NCBI GenBank assembly: GCA_028023455.1
Contig: JAQFVV010006272.1
Span: forward strand, 5,817,217 to 5,881,216
DNA length: 64,000 nucleotides
From: Epiperipatus broadwayi
Taxonomy: Eukaryota; Onychophora; Udeonychophora; Euonychophora; Peripatidae
Reading direction: 5' to 3'
The position numbers were made by a program, and so were the translations under genes. Each line of letters starts with the position of its first letter. The stretch's first letter is position 1. Shown here in pieces: positions 24,404 through 36,203 of this stretch. A model generated the notes under the pieces. The model was not told the origin of the DNA. It saw only the letters and a program-made list of their open reading frames with translations, and made no database searches.

Positions 24404-25440
24404 TTATATGATGGTTTTTCCCTTTTTTTTTTTACATATTCTTGCTTGGTGATATATTAATAAGTCCAAACTATCTAGTTGAGCTTGATCTTCACCATTT
24501 TCAGAACTTCCTAGTTCAGCTAGAGTTTGATTCTTTATAGGGCTATATGGTCTATTCAAGAATGCCTTGATCCTTCCAAAATAAACTATGACATCTAAAT
24601 GGGCAAAACTAGTTTTCAAAGTTTACATGTGGCATTATTAGACTACTTTCCAATAACAATTTTCACTATTGGCATTGTAAGTAATGATGTGGGAAAGTAT
24701 TTATAACATTATTTAGTTTGCTCCTTCCACCATTTTTGAGCTTTTCTTAAAAGGTTGCCTAGGGTTTCTCTAAAATTATTGACTTTGATATCCTGTCTTT
24801 TTTTTATGATGAAGATATCAATACTATGATAAAAGAAATTCTGAAAATAGCTGCCAAAATCTGCATCCTGTCATTCATTGTATGTCATAAACTTTCTTCT
24901 CATATACAAAACTTCCTTATTCATTTCTAAGTTAGCCTGAAATTCCTTTTCATATTCCAGGTACAGATAGTACTTATTCTGTTTTTCTATTACTTCTTTC
25001 TGGTTATCTATAATTATACTTTCTGCTCTCATCTCTTCTCTAATATCATTTATAACCATGTCACTTTTTGTGACTTCACTGCTATTAATGTCACTTTTTG
25101 CAACTTCTATATTATCACCTTTATAATGTTACTACTACACTCTTTCTCGATGTCATTTCTTGTTGATATTTGTTTAACATATCTATCAATTCCTGTCTCA
25201 TTGTTTCTTTAATTTCCCTAATTTCTTGTATATTTTGCACCATTGCCTATTGTCTTTGTTTCATTTCTTGCTAATTTTTGTTTAATATTTTTATTATTAT
25301 ATTCATCAACATTTGTACTTCTGTGGACTTGATTACTTTTTCGATGACTTGGGAATTTTTGAAATGGGACTATCCTCCTCCCAGATTACCACCTCAGGTA
25401 TTAAACTATGGCTTTGCTTCTCAGATTCTATATTAGACAA
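24404..25440 (-). pseudogene. coiled-coil protein relic, unrecognised
   Basis: On the minus strand a broken but followable protein runs for about 300 residues. Its parts, in order: an acidic SEKQSHSLIPEVVIWEED segment (25430); QEIREIKETMRQELIDMLNK (25230), a likely coiled coil; EVAKSDINSSEVTKSDMV, containing a short internal repeat of KSD (25100); REEMRAESIIIDNQKEVIEK (25040), again coiled-coil-like; DFGSYFQNFFYHSIDIF and RETLGNLLRKAQKWWKEQ (24850-24720), separated from the preceding part by a single TGA; then HLDVIVYFGRIKAFL and SSENGEDQAQLDSLDLL (24600-24430). Only a few stops and shifts are needed. It could be a retroelement ORF1/gag-like protein or a host retropseudogene; no family was recognised. 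Confidence 0.5.
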
Positions 25441-26030
25441 TACCAGAAAATACACAACAAAAAAATCTATTTTATAAAATTAAACTCAGAAGTCCGCTTC
25501 AATACTAATTCTTGATTATCATTTATTTATCTTTGATTATCTATTCCACTCTACCAGCCTTGCATGAGTACACGCCAGTTCCACACAAAAATCTTTCATT
25601 TGCTGTCCATGTCAAATTCTTTTATGATATTGCATTATTGCCTAATTTTATCTTTCTATAATGTCCAATTAAAAACAAAAATGATCTTGTATAGATATAT
25701 TAGGAGATCTTATGTATATATATTTACTTTCATTTATTTATATATTGCCTATATTAAATAAAATAATTCTTATTATGCATTGTGTTACAAGTATATACTT
25801 TTTTTTTTAATTCGCATTACTAGCAACAATTTGTCAACCAAAACTTTTTTTTTTTCAATAAATATATTTTTACAATCAATAATTACATTTCTGAATGCAA
25901 TTTAAAATGAACTTATATTATTTAAAAACTTTACTGCTTCTCTGATTTAACCTGTCAAACAAAAAAAAAAGCTAACTTATTTACTATTTGTTTTAAATTC
26001 TTAAAGTTTTCCAAGTATTTCTTAACCAAT
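25441..26030. other. AT-rich sequence, no gene seen
   Basis: No supported gene. A poly-T tract at 25800 and A/T runs predominate. Confidence 0.45.
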
Positions 26031-27959
26031 ATTGTACGGGTCACTACATCCTACCTCCAACATGATCTAAGATCCTTGAAAAAACTTCGAGCCATCCTGA
26101 TCTAGATTCGATTTGAGACCAGTCCGGATTCGAACCCATCCCAAGATCCCAGATCAAACCCCAAAGTATGACCTATTATGACCATACAACGATAATACGT
26201 GCCACTAACTCAATGGATATTATTATTAATGAGACTACTTAACTGATTCTAAGATAATGCAGAATAGAACTATTTACGGATATCTCTGAGTAAATCAACA
26301 TATATATATTTTTTGGGTTGCCAAAACAACAGTAAACATTAATACTTAATCTAATTAATAAATAATGATGAATCAGACACCACGTATAATATACAATATT
26401 TAATATAAGCAATGATTATATAAATGATGATGATGATGATTTGCATAAATTATCTCCAGTCTTAAAATATGAAATTACAATATACAAGACTGATGGCAGT
26501 TTTCTATATATGCCAATAATTAATGCATAAGTACCCAAGGTATAGATATATATAAGTTTAATCTATGCTCCGATGAAACAGACGTGATTAAAATACGTAT
26601 AGCATATATGCCAAATGAGTTATGTATGATAGCTATTAAAGAAAATACGCTTCTAATTTATTAAAAAAAAGATCAAAGAAGGTGAAATTTATCTTCCCCT
26701 CCTCTATAAATCAGTTTATGGAAAGCATGAGAAATCCAAATGTATGATTTCAATTTAACACCTACCAAAGTATGATTATTTAGAATTTCATAGGTATGTA
26801 ACATAATTTGATTTTAAAAGGAATCAATTCATCACGAATTAAGCAAAAAAAAAAAAAGTGGGCCGTTATTTGAATTCATCAATAAAAATGGTACTAGCAT
26901 GAAATGGGCATTGGAACAAAGATGAAGTGAATGGTTTTGTCATCGATTCAAGAAGATCAATGGCTACTTGTTTCAACAAGTACATTTGCCATGCGAATAA
27001 TTGTGGAACACAGGGAAAGCCAGGTAGGGACTTAGCCACAAACCTTTGGTGTTCCAAACAAGTGATGAACAAATGAGAAAATAACATTTGTTTTATATTT
27101 CAATCAATTAAAATAATACTACAGGAATGACAAAACCTAAGAAATCAAGAAGATAACTCGTGCCAGCAACGTTAGGAACAGAAATAATACAATTATCATA
27201 ATATTAAAGTTAAAGCCCAAATTACATAATATAAATGTTTGATGTGACAACTTGATCAATAAGATTAAAATCAAACTTATGACAGGCAAATGCCTAAACC
27301 CCATTTACATAACAGTACTCCTTATATCATGCTCTCCCCAAACACAAACACAGAAAGACTAGGCTTAACTCAGAAGATATATTTTTCTCTTCCTTACAAA
27401 ATTTCGTCAAACCTTTAATGAATTTAAATTAATACATGCGAATAATCTTTTTTAGAAATTAAATAAACTTAGTCAGGAGCATAGTGGCTATAAGTTAAGC
27501 TAATAAAATTTATATCCGCTTTTGGTAAATTTATATCAAATAATTAAATAAATCTTTCAACCCGATAATTAGTAGAACTATTATTAATTTAGTTCTCATA
27601 GATAAGAAGTAGGCTATAAAACTTTATACGGTAACTATTTTCTTAAGATAAGTTTAAACGAAAACATTATCGAGTTGAAAGCCTTATTGGCATATCATAT
27701 CGCAAGTAAATGACATTAATAATCATTAACAAATACAAGTAAGAGTTAGTAAAAATAAACCGCCATAAGAGGAGAAAGAAAATTATTAAAATATTAATTT
27801 AGGACTCGAGATATAATAATATAGAGAATTACTGTGTAACAATTTTACGCATAATTAAATGAATAAACGAGATTTAAGACAATAGTTATTTTTAGCGTAA
27901 TTAGCGAGATAGTTCATGAATAGATTGGAAAGTTGTGGTTTAATCAAAATTAAAATTTA

Positions 27960-28150
27960 CCAGTCCTTCATGACTTTCTTGTTGATTCAGGAACACAGAG
28001 TCCAGTTAGATTTAGAAGGAAACGTAGGTGTGCACTTAATTCAAATAAAATTCATTTTATAGATTAGTTTCATTATGGATTTTAGGCAGCTTATGTTTTG
28101 GTATTGGAGAGTTCTATTTTGGCAGCAACATTTAAAGATTTATTGGGAAA
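27960..28150 (+). pseudogene. possible retroviral-type aspartic protease relic
   Basis: Translation gives HDFLVDSGTQSPV (the D-S-G catalytic triad form of retropepsins, with hydrophobic residues before it) and about 35 residues later FQAAYVLVLESSILAATF, which is compatible with the A-D-V..P-I-L-G-A-D-F segment of gypsy proteases in order and spacing. A stop lies between them. It has no clear downstream reverse transcriptase in the window, so the call rests on two motifs only. Confidence 0.3.
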
Positions 28151-28180
28151 CTTCAGGATCCAGCAATCAGATCTCCAAAG

Positions 28181-28444
28181 TTAGCCGCGTACCATACTGC
28201 GAGTACAGTTAAGGTTCAATATTAAAACGGACATAATTTCCGGTGGCAACTCTTCTAAAAAATTGAAAGTAATGGCTGTTTCTAGGTAATTTTTCAGGGT
28301 ATTTATCTCCTCTTCTCGATTTTCCCGCCCTTTCTGATCTCTATGCCTTACAGCTAAAGCTTTTATCTTGTTACCAAAAGTAATTTTCTTAATTGAAATA
28401 CGATCCATTACTTCGATAAGACTTTTAAATCCATTATTTTGCAA
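28181..28444 (-). CDS. hypothetical 87-residue reading frame
   Basis: Charged, non-repetitive composition (SLIEVMDRISIKKITFGNK, then a basic/acidic HRDQKGRENREEEINTLKN and FLEELPPEIMSVLILNLN). It is less biased toward K/N/F than random frames here, so it could be an old coding piece. No family was recognised. It sits on the opposite strand from, and just beside, the possible protease relic, so at most one of the two calls may be right. Confidence 0.25.
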   Translation of the reverse strand: MQNNGFKSLIEVMDRISIKKITFGNKIKALAVRHRDQKGRENREEEINTLKNYLETAITFNFLEELPPEIMSVLILNLNCTRSMVRG

Positions 28445-29079
28445 AATCTATACAAATGATTTTAAATTAGACCCGCCCTTAAACTTTAACTTGTCATTTT
28501 AAACTAATTAATGAAGGATTCTCCATTGTCTTTGGAAAAAGAACGATTTAAAACTTATCAAAGGAATGTGACTTTTAATCGTAAAAGTTTGGACAAAATT
28601 GCAAAATATAAAATAAATACTCCAATGTAATGAAATCTTATACTAATGTATATTTAACCATTTATAAGTAATATACATGTAATCAAATAACTAAATATTC
28701 TTAAATAGCATTATTTGTTAATATTTTACCATGAGGTAATTGGTAATATTAATAGAGTTAAACATAACACAATTAGTTTTAATAAATATTTAAATAACAA
28801 AGCTGTTTTAACTGAAGTTAGATATATAGGGAAAAGGGTATAAAATCTCATTACAGAATTTGGAAGGATTCACGATTAGTAACGGGGTTTAAACTAGGTA
28901 AAGAGGTGTAATATCATGAAGCTCGGATCGAACTTAAATCCGACAGCTTCAATATATTATTGAAATTGGGTTTTCGATTTCAAGAATCCGTATTTATACT
29001 CACATTGGTGCACTAGCTTATATATATATAAATCCTCTGTAACTGTCCAAAATATACAGTTCACACACAAATCACTTAA

Positions 29080-30395
29080 GAGCAATTTGCATGAGATCTC
29101 CACATTCCAACATCACATGATCAAAAACATTTTCTTTTTATAGCCTAAAATCAGCTAGATACATAAGACTCTATTATATCTCAATTAACTTATTGATTGA
29201 AAAATAACATCAAATGCTAAATAAAGCAGTACAATCTCTAATTAATTTTATGCACAGATAAAATACAGTAAAATACATTTTTAATTGTTTCTGAACAGAT
29301 ATAAAGTCGCTGCAACTGTTAATTATTACTTTTAAGATTTAATAAACCTATAGTTTGAGGATACACTAAATACATTAACTGTGATAAATCATTTCATAAA
29401 CTATTTAAATAATTAGACTACCATAAATACTTTCAGGCTATAATGCAGGTAAAAAAACTAAATGGATATAAGAAAACGTGAGGCAGGAATATAGCATCTG
29501 CATTATATTATTTATGAATAAATAAATACATGTGAGCTCGGAATATGCTGTATGATAGAAATGTGCTTCTATCACGTCTATTGTAAAGGTACTAAGTGTA
29601 AGGGGGACAGGCAGTTGGAGACAGTATCATCCAAGATATGTTTACAAACAAAGCAGATGACATATACAATTAGGAATGTCTGTCTACAGCATAATGACTG
29701 CAAGTGACTGGAAATCGCAATGGTATCAAAATCATTTATGAATAAATAAAACACATACAAACGAATCTCATATATAAACAAAACAGTCCAAAGTAAAGTT
29801 ACAGTAGTTCACTTACATCAATACACCCAATTATTCTTCCCCAAAACTGGATGATGATTTGCTTAAAACTGTAAACTATTAAAAGATAATAAAAAGACAA
29901 TATTTAGTCTGTTTATGCAGCCTGTTTATATCCAATCTAGAGTTCATCAAGCTACTATTAAATTATTATTTTGACAATTTATATTTACAGGTGGTGGAAA
30001 TGACTGCTTTTAAAATTGTAAATCTTTATAAACATGGCCAAGGATTATGATAAAAAAGATAATTGCTTTACATAAAAATTTACTGTTCCCTTAGATTTAC
30101 ATTGATCGAATTGTGGTGTGATTAAATAAGACAAAATAGCAATCCCTTGTTATACTAGTTTATAAACAAATTTACAAAATCAATAATAACAATAATTTAT
30201 AAAATAGTTTCAGGATAATGGAGATAAATACTTAATATTAGTACTAGACATTTATAACAAAATATTTTTAAAGTTCATATTCATTCCCTTTCATCACTAA
30301 GAGTTCAAGCTTGTAATTTAGGTATTGGTATATTTTTAGCAGACTTCATTTGTTCAACCATAACTACGGTGGTGATAGCTTTTAATAATTCCATA
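29080..30395 (+). repeat. long direct repeat, copy B
   Basis: Collinear with copy A at 18575-19772: GCAATTTGCATGAGATCTCC (29091), ATCAGCTAGATACATAAGAC, GCAAGTGACTGGAAATCGCA (29700), CACCCAATTATTCT, CTTTCATCACTAAGAGTTCA (30288), and AGCAGACTTCATTTGTTCAA. The copy is longer by roughly 100 bp because of an extra block near 29440-29690. Both copies carry a TTTCAG/TTTACAG tract before GTGGTRGAAATGACT. Confidence 0.8.
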
Positions 30396-32424
30396 GTGCA
30401 AAATATTTAAGCAGTGTCTGGGGTTTTAATGTATCCATTCATGAAGATTAATGACTGCCAAAATAGAAGTTCCATCAGTAACTTTCATAGTTGAAAGAAG
30501 TTAAAGTTGAAAAGCTTCTTCTGAAGCATTCTAACTACCTCCTCTATAGACAATGATTCATACGATCATAGAACAGACTTATAGCCATTCATTATTCAGT
30601 TCATATTCTCAAGGCACCCTGTTTTATCATAGCATTTATATAAAAAAAAACCCCAGGCCTTAAAATGACAGCACAAACATAAATATTTTACTTGTGACAA
30701 TTTGTTTTGGTGGATATAGGAATGCTCATATATGTACTGATTTCTATAGAAATTTATTCTACTATATCTCTGATATAATCTTTTTGAAATGTACTTAAGT
30801 TTCTCTCCATTAGTTATTTATTGTTGTTTCTAGCAAGTATCATTTTTCCTGTAGTATAGTGAATTCAATCATAATTTTTGAATCTATCAATCTTGAAACT
30901 ATTGTATTTGACTGTAATAACACAGACTTGAATAAATATGATTAAATATTCATTAATGCATATATTTTTGCCTGATACCATTGGCTAGATGGAGCATCTA
31001 GTTGGAATGCAATTATTGAAGAAAAAATCTCAGGAGCTTTTCTAGGTTTATAACACTTCCAGCTGTAGCATGACAGCTTGCCTCATGTCAGATTTAGGAT
31101 CTAGAAGATTCCTGTTCAACATGAACTTGCCTCATTGTTTTAATAATACAATGAATGTGTATACTGCCATTCAGCTTTGAATATTATTTGCTGTTGTCTC
31201 AACTTACCTCTCAATGGACTATCTTTATATCCAGATCCCTTTCCATAATGAGATCAATTGCATCCGTTGAGTACCATCACCTATTGGTCCGTTTCTGCCA
31301 TTGGATATCTTTCACCTATTAACATATCTATTAGTCTATAGCAATGAATGCTTAATCTGATTAAGATAAAATGGAATTTGGACAAGTTTATTAGTTGAAG
31401 GCTAGTTGAGCTATTACATAAATATTAAGCAGTTCAATAATTTTGATAATGTTTTAATTGATGCACCAATACTTTCTGCAAGATGCTCCTTACTACACAT
31501 TAAAATTCTATCTGTAATAAAAAATACATTTCAATGTATTTTATTTTCTATGCCATATCTCGATAAAATATAGCGCTAGAGTGACAGATGTTTCTATTAC
31601 TTTGCCCAAACTTCTATAAATATTCAATATCTAGCTTTCTCTCTATATATATTTATACAAATAAGCACTTATTCTAAAAAAGTTGAACTGGTGATTAGCA
31701 AAATTATAATACTTTGGAATATATCCACAAATAAAGTAATTAAGAGGTGAAGAATCATATATAAATTTGTTCTAAATATCTCCATTAAATAAATCATAAT
31801 TATATCTCTTACAAATACTGTTATTCTGTTTTCTTTCAAGGAAAAACAACATTTAAGGAAAAGAAACTCATTTAGCATTCAATTCCACAAATAAAACAAA
31901 AATAATTAAGATTATTCACTATTTACAAATTAAAATCATAAAAAATTAAATAAAAGATAAACCTCATTTCACAAATACATATAATTAAATGGATTATTAG
32001 CATTCCCTATTAAGTAAGCAATTCATGTATCATTTTTAAAATTTAATTTATTAGGACAGCAGTTATCATTAAAATATCAGTCTTCATTTTAGGATAATAG
32101 AAAAACATAGTATATAAGGATTAAAACATGAATCACTATTTATATGTTTCAAAGTGGATTTTGAAGTGTGTATATTGTAAACAAATTACAAAATTTTTTT
32201 ATTAAAGCAAACTAAAATAAATCTATTCATTATAAATTTATTTTTATGTATTTATAATAATCATTTAAATCAAATGTATTTTCTATTTTTTTTGCCATCA
32301 ATTTTGTCAAAGACAAATCCTACATGTCAAATTAGACCATTTTTTGAACTTTTCTGTCTCTTATTTTATCCCCCAAACCTTTGAAAATTTCCTTCCTTAT
32401 TCCTATCAATCATTTTTTCTTCAG
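30396..32424. other. intergenic, no gene recognised
   Basis: 30990-31320 has somewhat higher GC, but no continuous frame or splice-bounded exon could be supported. The remainder is AT-rich. Confidence 0.45.
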
Positions 32425-32936
32425 AGCCTCTTTTAAAGAAAGGTAACAATAGGTGTAGAGATCATAATAGTATAACACTTAATTTGCCACTGGTGAAAAC
32501 CATATCCAGTAGATTAAATTCTAATTTTTATAATAAATGTCTTAATAAACAAATCTTTTAACCATTATCTTCTAGTTAACAATAATTAGTCAACTCTATG
32601 TATATGACACAATCTATATCAACATAATTTTCTCAAAAAATAAACCTTTTCCAGTTACTCTCTTCAATACTTCTACATTACTAATTTGTAATGTATAAAA
32701 GAAATGAGAGGAATTAAAATTTTTATCATTATAATAAAAATTTGTCTTTGTAAAACAACTATCATTTTGTTTATTTTATTTTGACATTTAACAATACTAA
32801 GTTATATAATTTAAACATAAACATTGATGAAATAAATTATGATTTATAACTATATATATATCCAGGTCTTAATGATTCTTTTATTATTCCACTTTATAAA
32901 ATCATTTAAATCAAATTAAATAATTGTGAGTATTAT

Positions 32937-33362
32937 TTACAGCAAGTAGGAAATTGTTGATTGTTATTGATATTAGGATTGTGTAAGTGTTGACTGGTTT
33001 TTAATGACTATTTATAAAGCCATTTAGCCTCAAGCATTATTACACTTATTATTTAAATACTTTGGGTGCTATTTGAAATTTATAATTGCAGTTTGTAATG
33101 TTATAATTGACTATTTATTAGTCAGCATTCAGAATAGGTTTTAGTTATCTGTTTAAGAGGTTTATTTCAATTTTTTTGTATCAATAATTTTTAATCTCGG
33201 AGGTCAAGTTGCAATCTTTAGGGTCTATATAAGTATATTAGATCATTAATAAGGGTGGGGGGGGGATTCCATCCTTACTGTTAAAAGGTTTCCTTGACAG
33301 TAGTTAGAAATTGTTGATTGTTATTGTCTAAGCTGTGACTGATTTTTAGTGATTATATTTAA
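32937..33362 (+). repeat. repeated 70-80 bp segment, two copies
   Basis: GAAATTGTTGATTGTTATTG occurs at 32950 and again at 33307, each followed by a related GTGACTGGTTTTTA/GTGACTGATTTTTA word and TATTTA-AA. The copies lie about 355 bp apart. Confidence 0.65.
33257..33265. repeat. poly-G run (9 G)
   Basis: Preceded by AAGGGT; pure G inside AT-rich DNA. Confidence 0.9.
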
Positions 33363-34446
33363 AGGAATAGAGAAGACTGCAGTAATTATATACATATAGC
33401 AAAAAGTGTTGTCAAGAATTTTATTAAGTAGTTCCACTCATAGATAAATGGTTAACAAAAAAAAATTTAAATAATTAAAAAATGACAGTGCTAAACAAAA
33501 ACAAGAAGAGCATCAGAAATAAAGGATTTATATTTATTGCTTTCAAAGATTTGGTCAAAGAATTGGAGTCAGCTAATCAAAAGACATGGAATAGTTGAAA
33601 ACTTGAGGTATTTGAAATAAAATCTTTCAATAATAGAAATGTATTCTATTTCCAATTTTATTTCCCATTTTTACAAGGATCTTTTGAAACAATTTATAGT
33701 TGGCTTCATGAAGAAGGCTTTCAAAATAGATATAGATCTATAACGGAATTCTTAATTTGAATTGATTAAAAAATAAAAATATCTATGTTAATGATTGTGC
33801 TATATTTGCTAATTTTAAAGAATCATCTATAGAATGTTATTAAAAGTTTGAAGCCAACCTATAAAGATATGCTTAGTAGATGTTTAAAAAACTCAGATAT
33901 TTAATCAGCCAGTGTTTGAAGAAAAATATCAGTTTTCTAGACATTTACTGAATTGCAAATATAAATCAATTTAAATACCTACAGAATATTATTAAGATTT
34001 TGAATATAAGCTATAAAGACAATGCTTAGTAATTAAAATTAAAAAACAACAACTCAAGCATCTCAGCTATAATGACTTTAAATTGGATACTTATTGACCT
34101 GAAAGTGAAAATCATATTAAATATCTTGGGAATATTTTGGCTAGAAAGAATTGGATATTGAGCTGCAACCCAGATTGTAATGTCTTACAGTTGCATTTAC
34201 TAGTTAAATGGTATAACTAACCAATCAAATTAGTTTTATATAAGTCAATTATACTGCCAAATTTATTGCATGAAAATGAAACATGGATCTCTATCAAAAT
34301 GATAAGGGCACTGGAAATTTTTAAATTAAGAATGCTCCATAAGGTTTTGGAAATACATTAAGATAATAAGACCAATTAGTATGTTGTTCATCTTTCTGTA
34401 TTACTCTTAAAATAATATCTTCATTGCATTAGATGGATTTTCGGGA

Positions 34447-34456
34447 GGGGGGGGGG
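34447..34456. repeat. poly-G run (10 G) in a G-rich patch
   Basis: GGGA, a G10 run, then AGGGAGG: four G-tracts within about 24 bases, compatible with a G-quadruplex on the plus strand. Confidence 0.85.
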
Positions 34457-35534
34457 AGGGAGGATTTTTAGATAAATTTAAGCATTGTTATTATGGGAAA
34501 GACTTATCTACAATATCAAAAGTATCTTATATGTGCAATAATGATTGCTTTCAATGGGAAAAATAATACAATGGAAAGCTATATTTAGATAGTGTTGAGA
34601 TCTTTCAGAAAGAAGTTTGCTACAGAAAGTTACAAGATAGCAGAAAAAAACAACAACAAACAAACAAAGATACTAGGTAAATTAAAGAATTAATAAGTAG
34701 TATACATTGTAATTTGTAATGATTATAATTACATCAATGTATATTACTAGTCTTTTAGTTTGCTCATTTGTCTTCTTTTGATAGTCATTACAAAATTTAT
34801 CTTTAACTTTTTCTTTTAAGGTTAGAATGATTGCTTATAATAATGATATATAGGACTATATATTTAATAAATTATACATGTGTGATAGGAAAGTTACAGT
34901 CTGTTTTTAATATTAAAATAACTTATGAAATCTTTTCTTTGAACATTGCAATGTATTATAACCTAAATGTCACTAATCAATTAGCATTTTTTTTTGCTCT
35001 AGCATTTTTATTATAGAATTGTTAATTAGATAAAAAGATGCTTTGTCATTTACAATTAATTTAATCAATTTCAGCTGTAATATATAAAAACAATATCTCT
35101 GATTCTTTCTAGTAACTGTCTAGTAGAAAAGCAATTTGTGTAAAAATGTAATAATATCCAACTGACATTGAAAAAGCAAATACAGTATTTAAATTACATC
35201 TTGTGTCAGAAAAATTATAACTCATACCCACTAATGATCTAGCCAGAGGAAATTCATGACAAACCTATGAGTAATGAATATTTATGATGCAGAAATCAAA
35301 CAAAGTATGAGATGTTAAAAATTATTGTTAACCCTAATATTAACTTTCTTTACATGGACTCTTTTGAGAACCACTGAACCAACAAACAACAACTGCATTA
35401 AAATAATATGAGAATTCTTAATGTATATGAATTATAGATTACCATGGTGGTTTAGTCTCACTGCTGTCTTCAATTATGCAATACATGTTATAAAAAGCTA
35501 AAAGACTAATCAAATGGTTTTTTGTCTGGGAGTT

Positions 35535-35630
35535 CATATGAAGAGAGTCAGGCCACAATCCGTAGACCTTCAGTTCCAGGATCTGCTACTCTACTACTTT
35601 ACCAAACCATATAAAGCGATAGATAAATTA
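35535..35630 (-). repeat. possible tRNA-related SINE fragment
   Basis: The minus strand reads TGGTTTGGTAAAGTAGTAGA then GTAGCAGATCCTGGAACTGA and GGTCTACGGATTGTGGCC. Related words (GAGTGGCAGATTCAAGAGC, then GGTTTCTGGATTGATCC) occur at 42540-42585, and fainter ones near 9905-9965 and 12850-12950. It may be a dispersed SINE, but promoter boxes are poor. Confidence 0.3.
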
Positions 35631-36189
35631 CAGGGTAAATGCAGCCACATTTTGTACTCTTCAATATAATATTAGAGTTATTACAATCAAAATAGAAAAA
35701 TTATTTCTTAGATTCAGGAAAAATATTCCAATAATTCACAGTAATATCAATATTTTAATTATAGCTAGTGCGAATAGAAATGCTCAATATGCTGCAAGAT
35801 TATAAGTGATTTATAAGTAGATTTGTTAGAGATTAAAAATAAATTTAATAATCAGGATAAATTTCTCAAAATTCTGACAAATTTCAAAAAATTTCATAGG
35901 CTATATAAAATATTATAAGCTATTCACACAATTAATATGAAGTGACTATTTTCATAGTATTTTTAAAATAATAAAATGATGTTTTATAATTGACAAAATG
36001 CATTGCCAAGATATTTTAATAAAAATTAAATAAACAGCTTGAGGCCAGTTATTTTTTCTTTAATATTTTTGAGACATTAAACAAATCTCTGAGATAATTG
36101 GGCACATACAAAAACAAATGAATTAATGTTATCCAACTAGATTAGCCAAAAGACAACTAGTAATATTGCAACCAGAAACTTACATAGAT

Positions 36190-36203
36190 GGGGGGGGGGG
36201 GGG
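36190..36203. repeat. poly-G run (14 G)
   Basis: Longest G/C homopolymer of the window, following ACATAGAT. Confidence 0.95.

Larger units (their letters stand above)
26031..28995. other. compositionally distinct block, possible Ty3/gypsy remnant
   Basis: Denser in CpG and GC words than the flanks. GTACGGGTCACTACA ending near 26047 resembles the CACTACA end of many gypsy 5' LTRs, and the CCAACATGATCTAAGATCC that follows could be a decayed primer-binding/leader region. A weak aspartic-protease-like peptide follows at 27960-28150. No paired LTR was found. 27430-27960 has unusual, evenly mixed composition without a frame. Alternatively this is foreign or simply less mutated host DNA. Confidence 0.3.
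32425..34450 (+). mobile_element. non-LTR retrotransposon, reverse-transcriptase relic
   Basis: Plus-strand pieces in the correct order for a LINE reverse transcriptase: LKKGNNRCRDHNSITLNLPL and VKTISSRLNSNFYNKCLN (32430-32560, the N-Y-R-G-I-T-L-L..S-R-I-L-N-x-R region, decayed); KNKNIYVNDCAIFANFKES near 33780-33830, containing a Y-V-N-D version of the catalytic Y-A-D-D; FKYLQNII and IKYLGNILARK (33970-34145, two K-Y-L-G-like boxes); KLVLYKSIILPNLLHENETW (34220-34285), and ALEIFKLRMLHKVLEI (34310-34360), the post-RT thumb region. The second YADD aspartate is kept, the alanine is changed, and many stops occur. A repetitive AT stretch (32700-33540) separates the two halves. More than one element may contribute. 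Confidence 0.6.

Noticed and set aside
26095-26170. GGATTCGAACCC word suggesting a tRNA gene on the minus strand
   Set aside because: A B-box-like GGTTCGAATCC is present, but no upstream A box, acceptor stem or anticodon arm could be placed at tRNA distances.
27430-27960. Possible mitochondrial DNA insertion (NUMT)
   Set aside because: Composition and words such as GTGCCAGCAACG looked rRNA-like, but no extended match to conserved mitochondrial rRNA or tRNA motifs could be followed.
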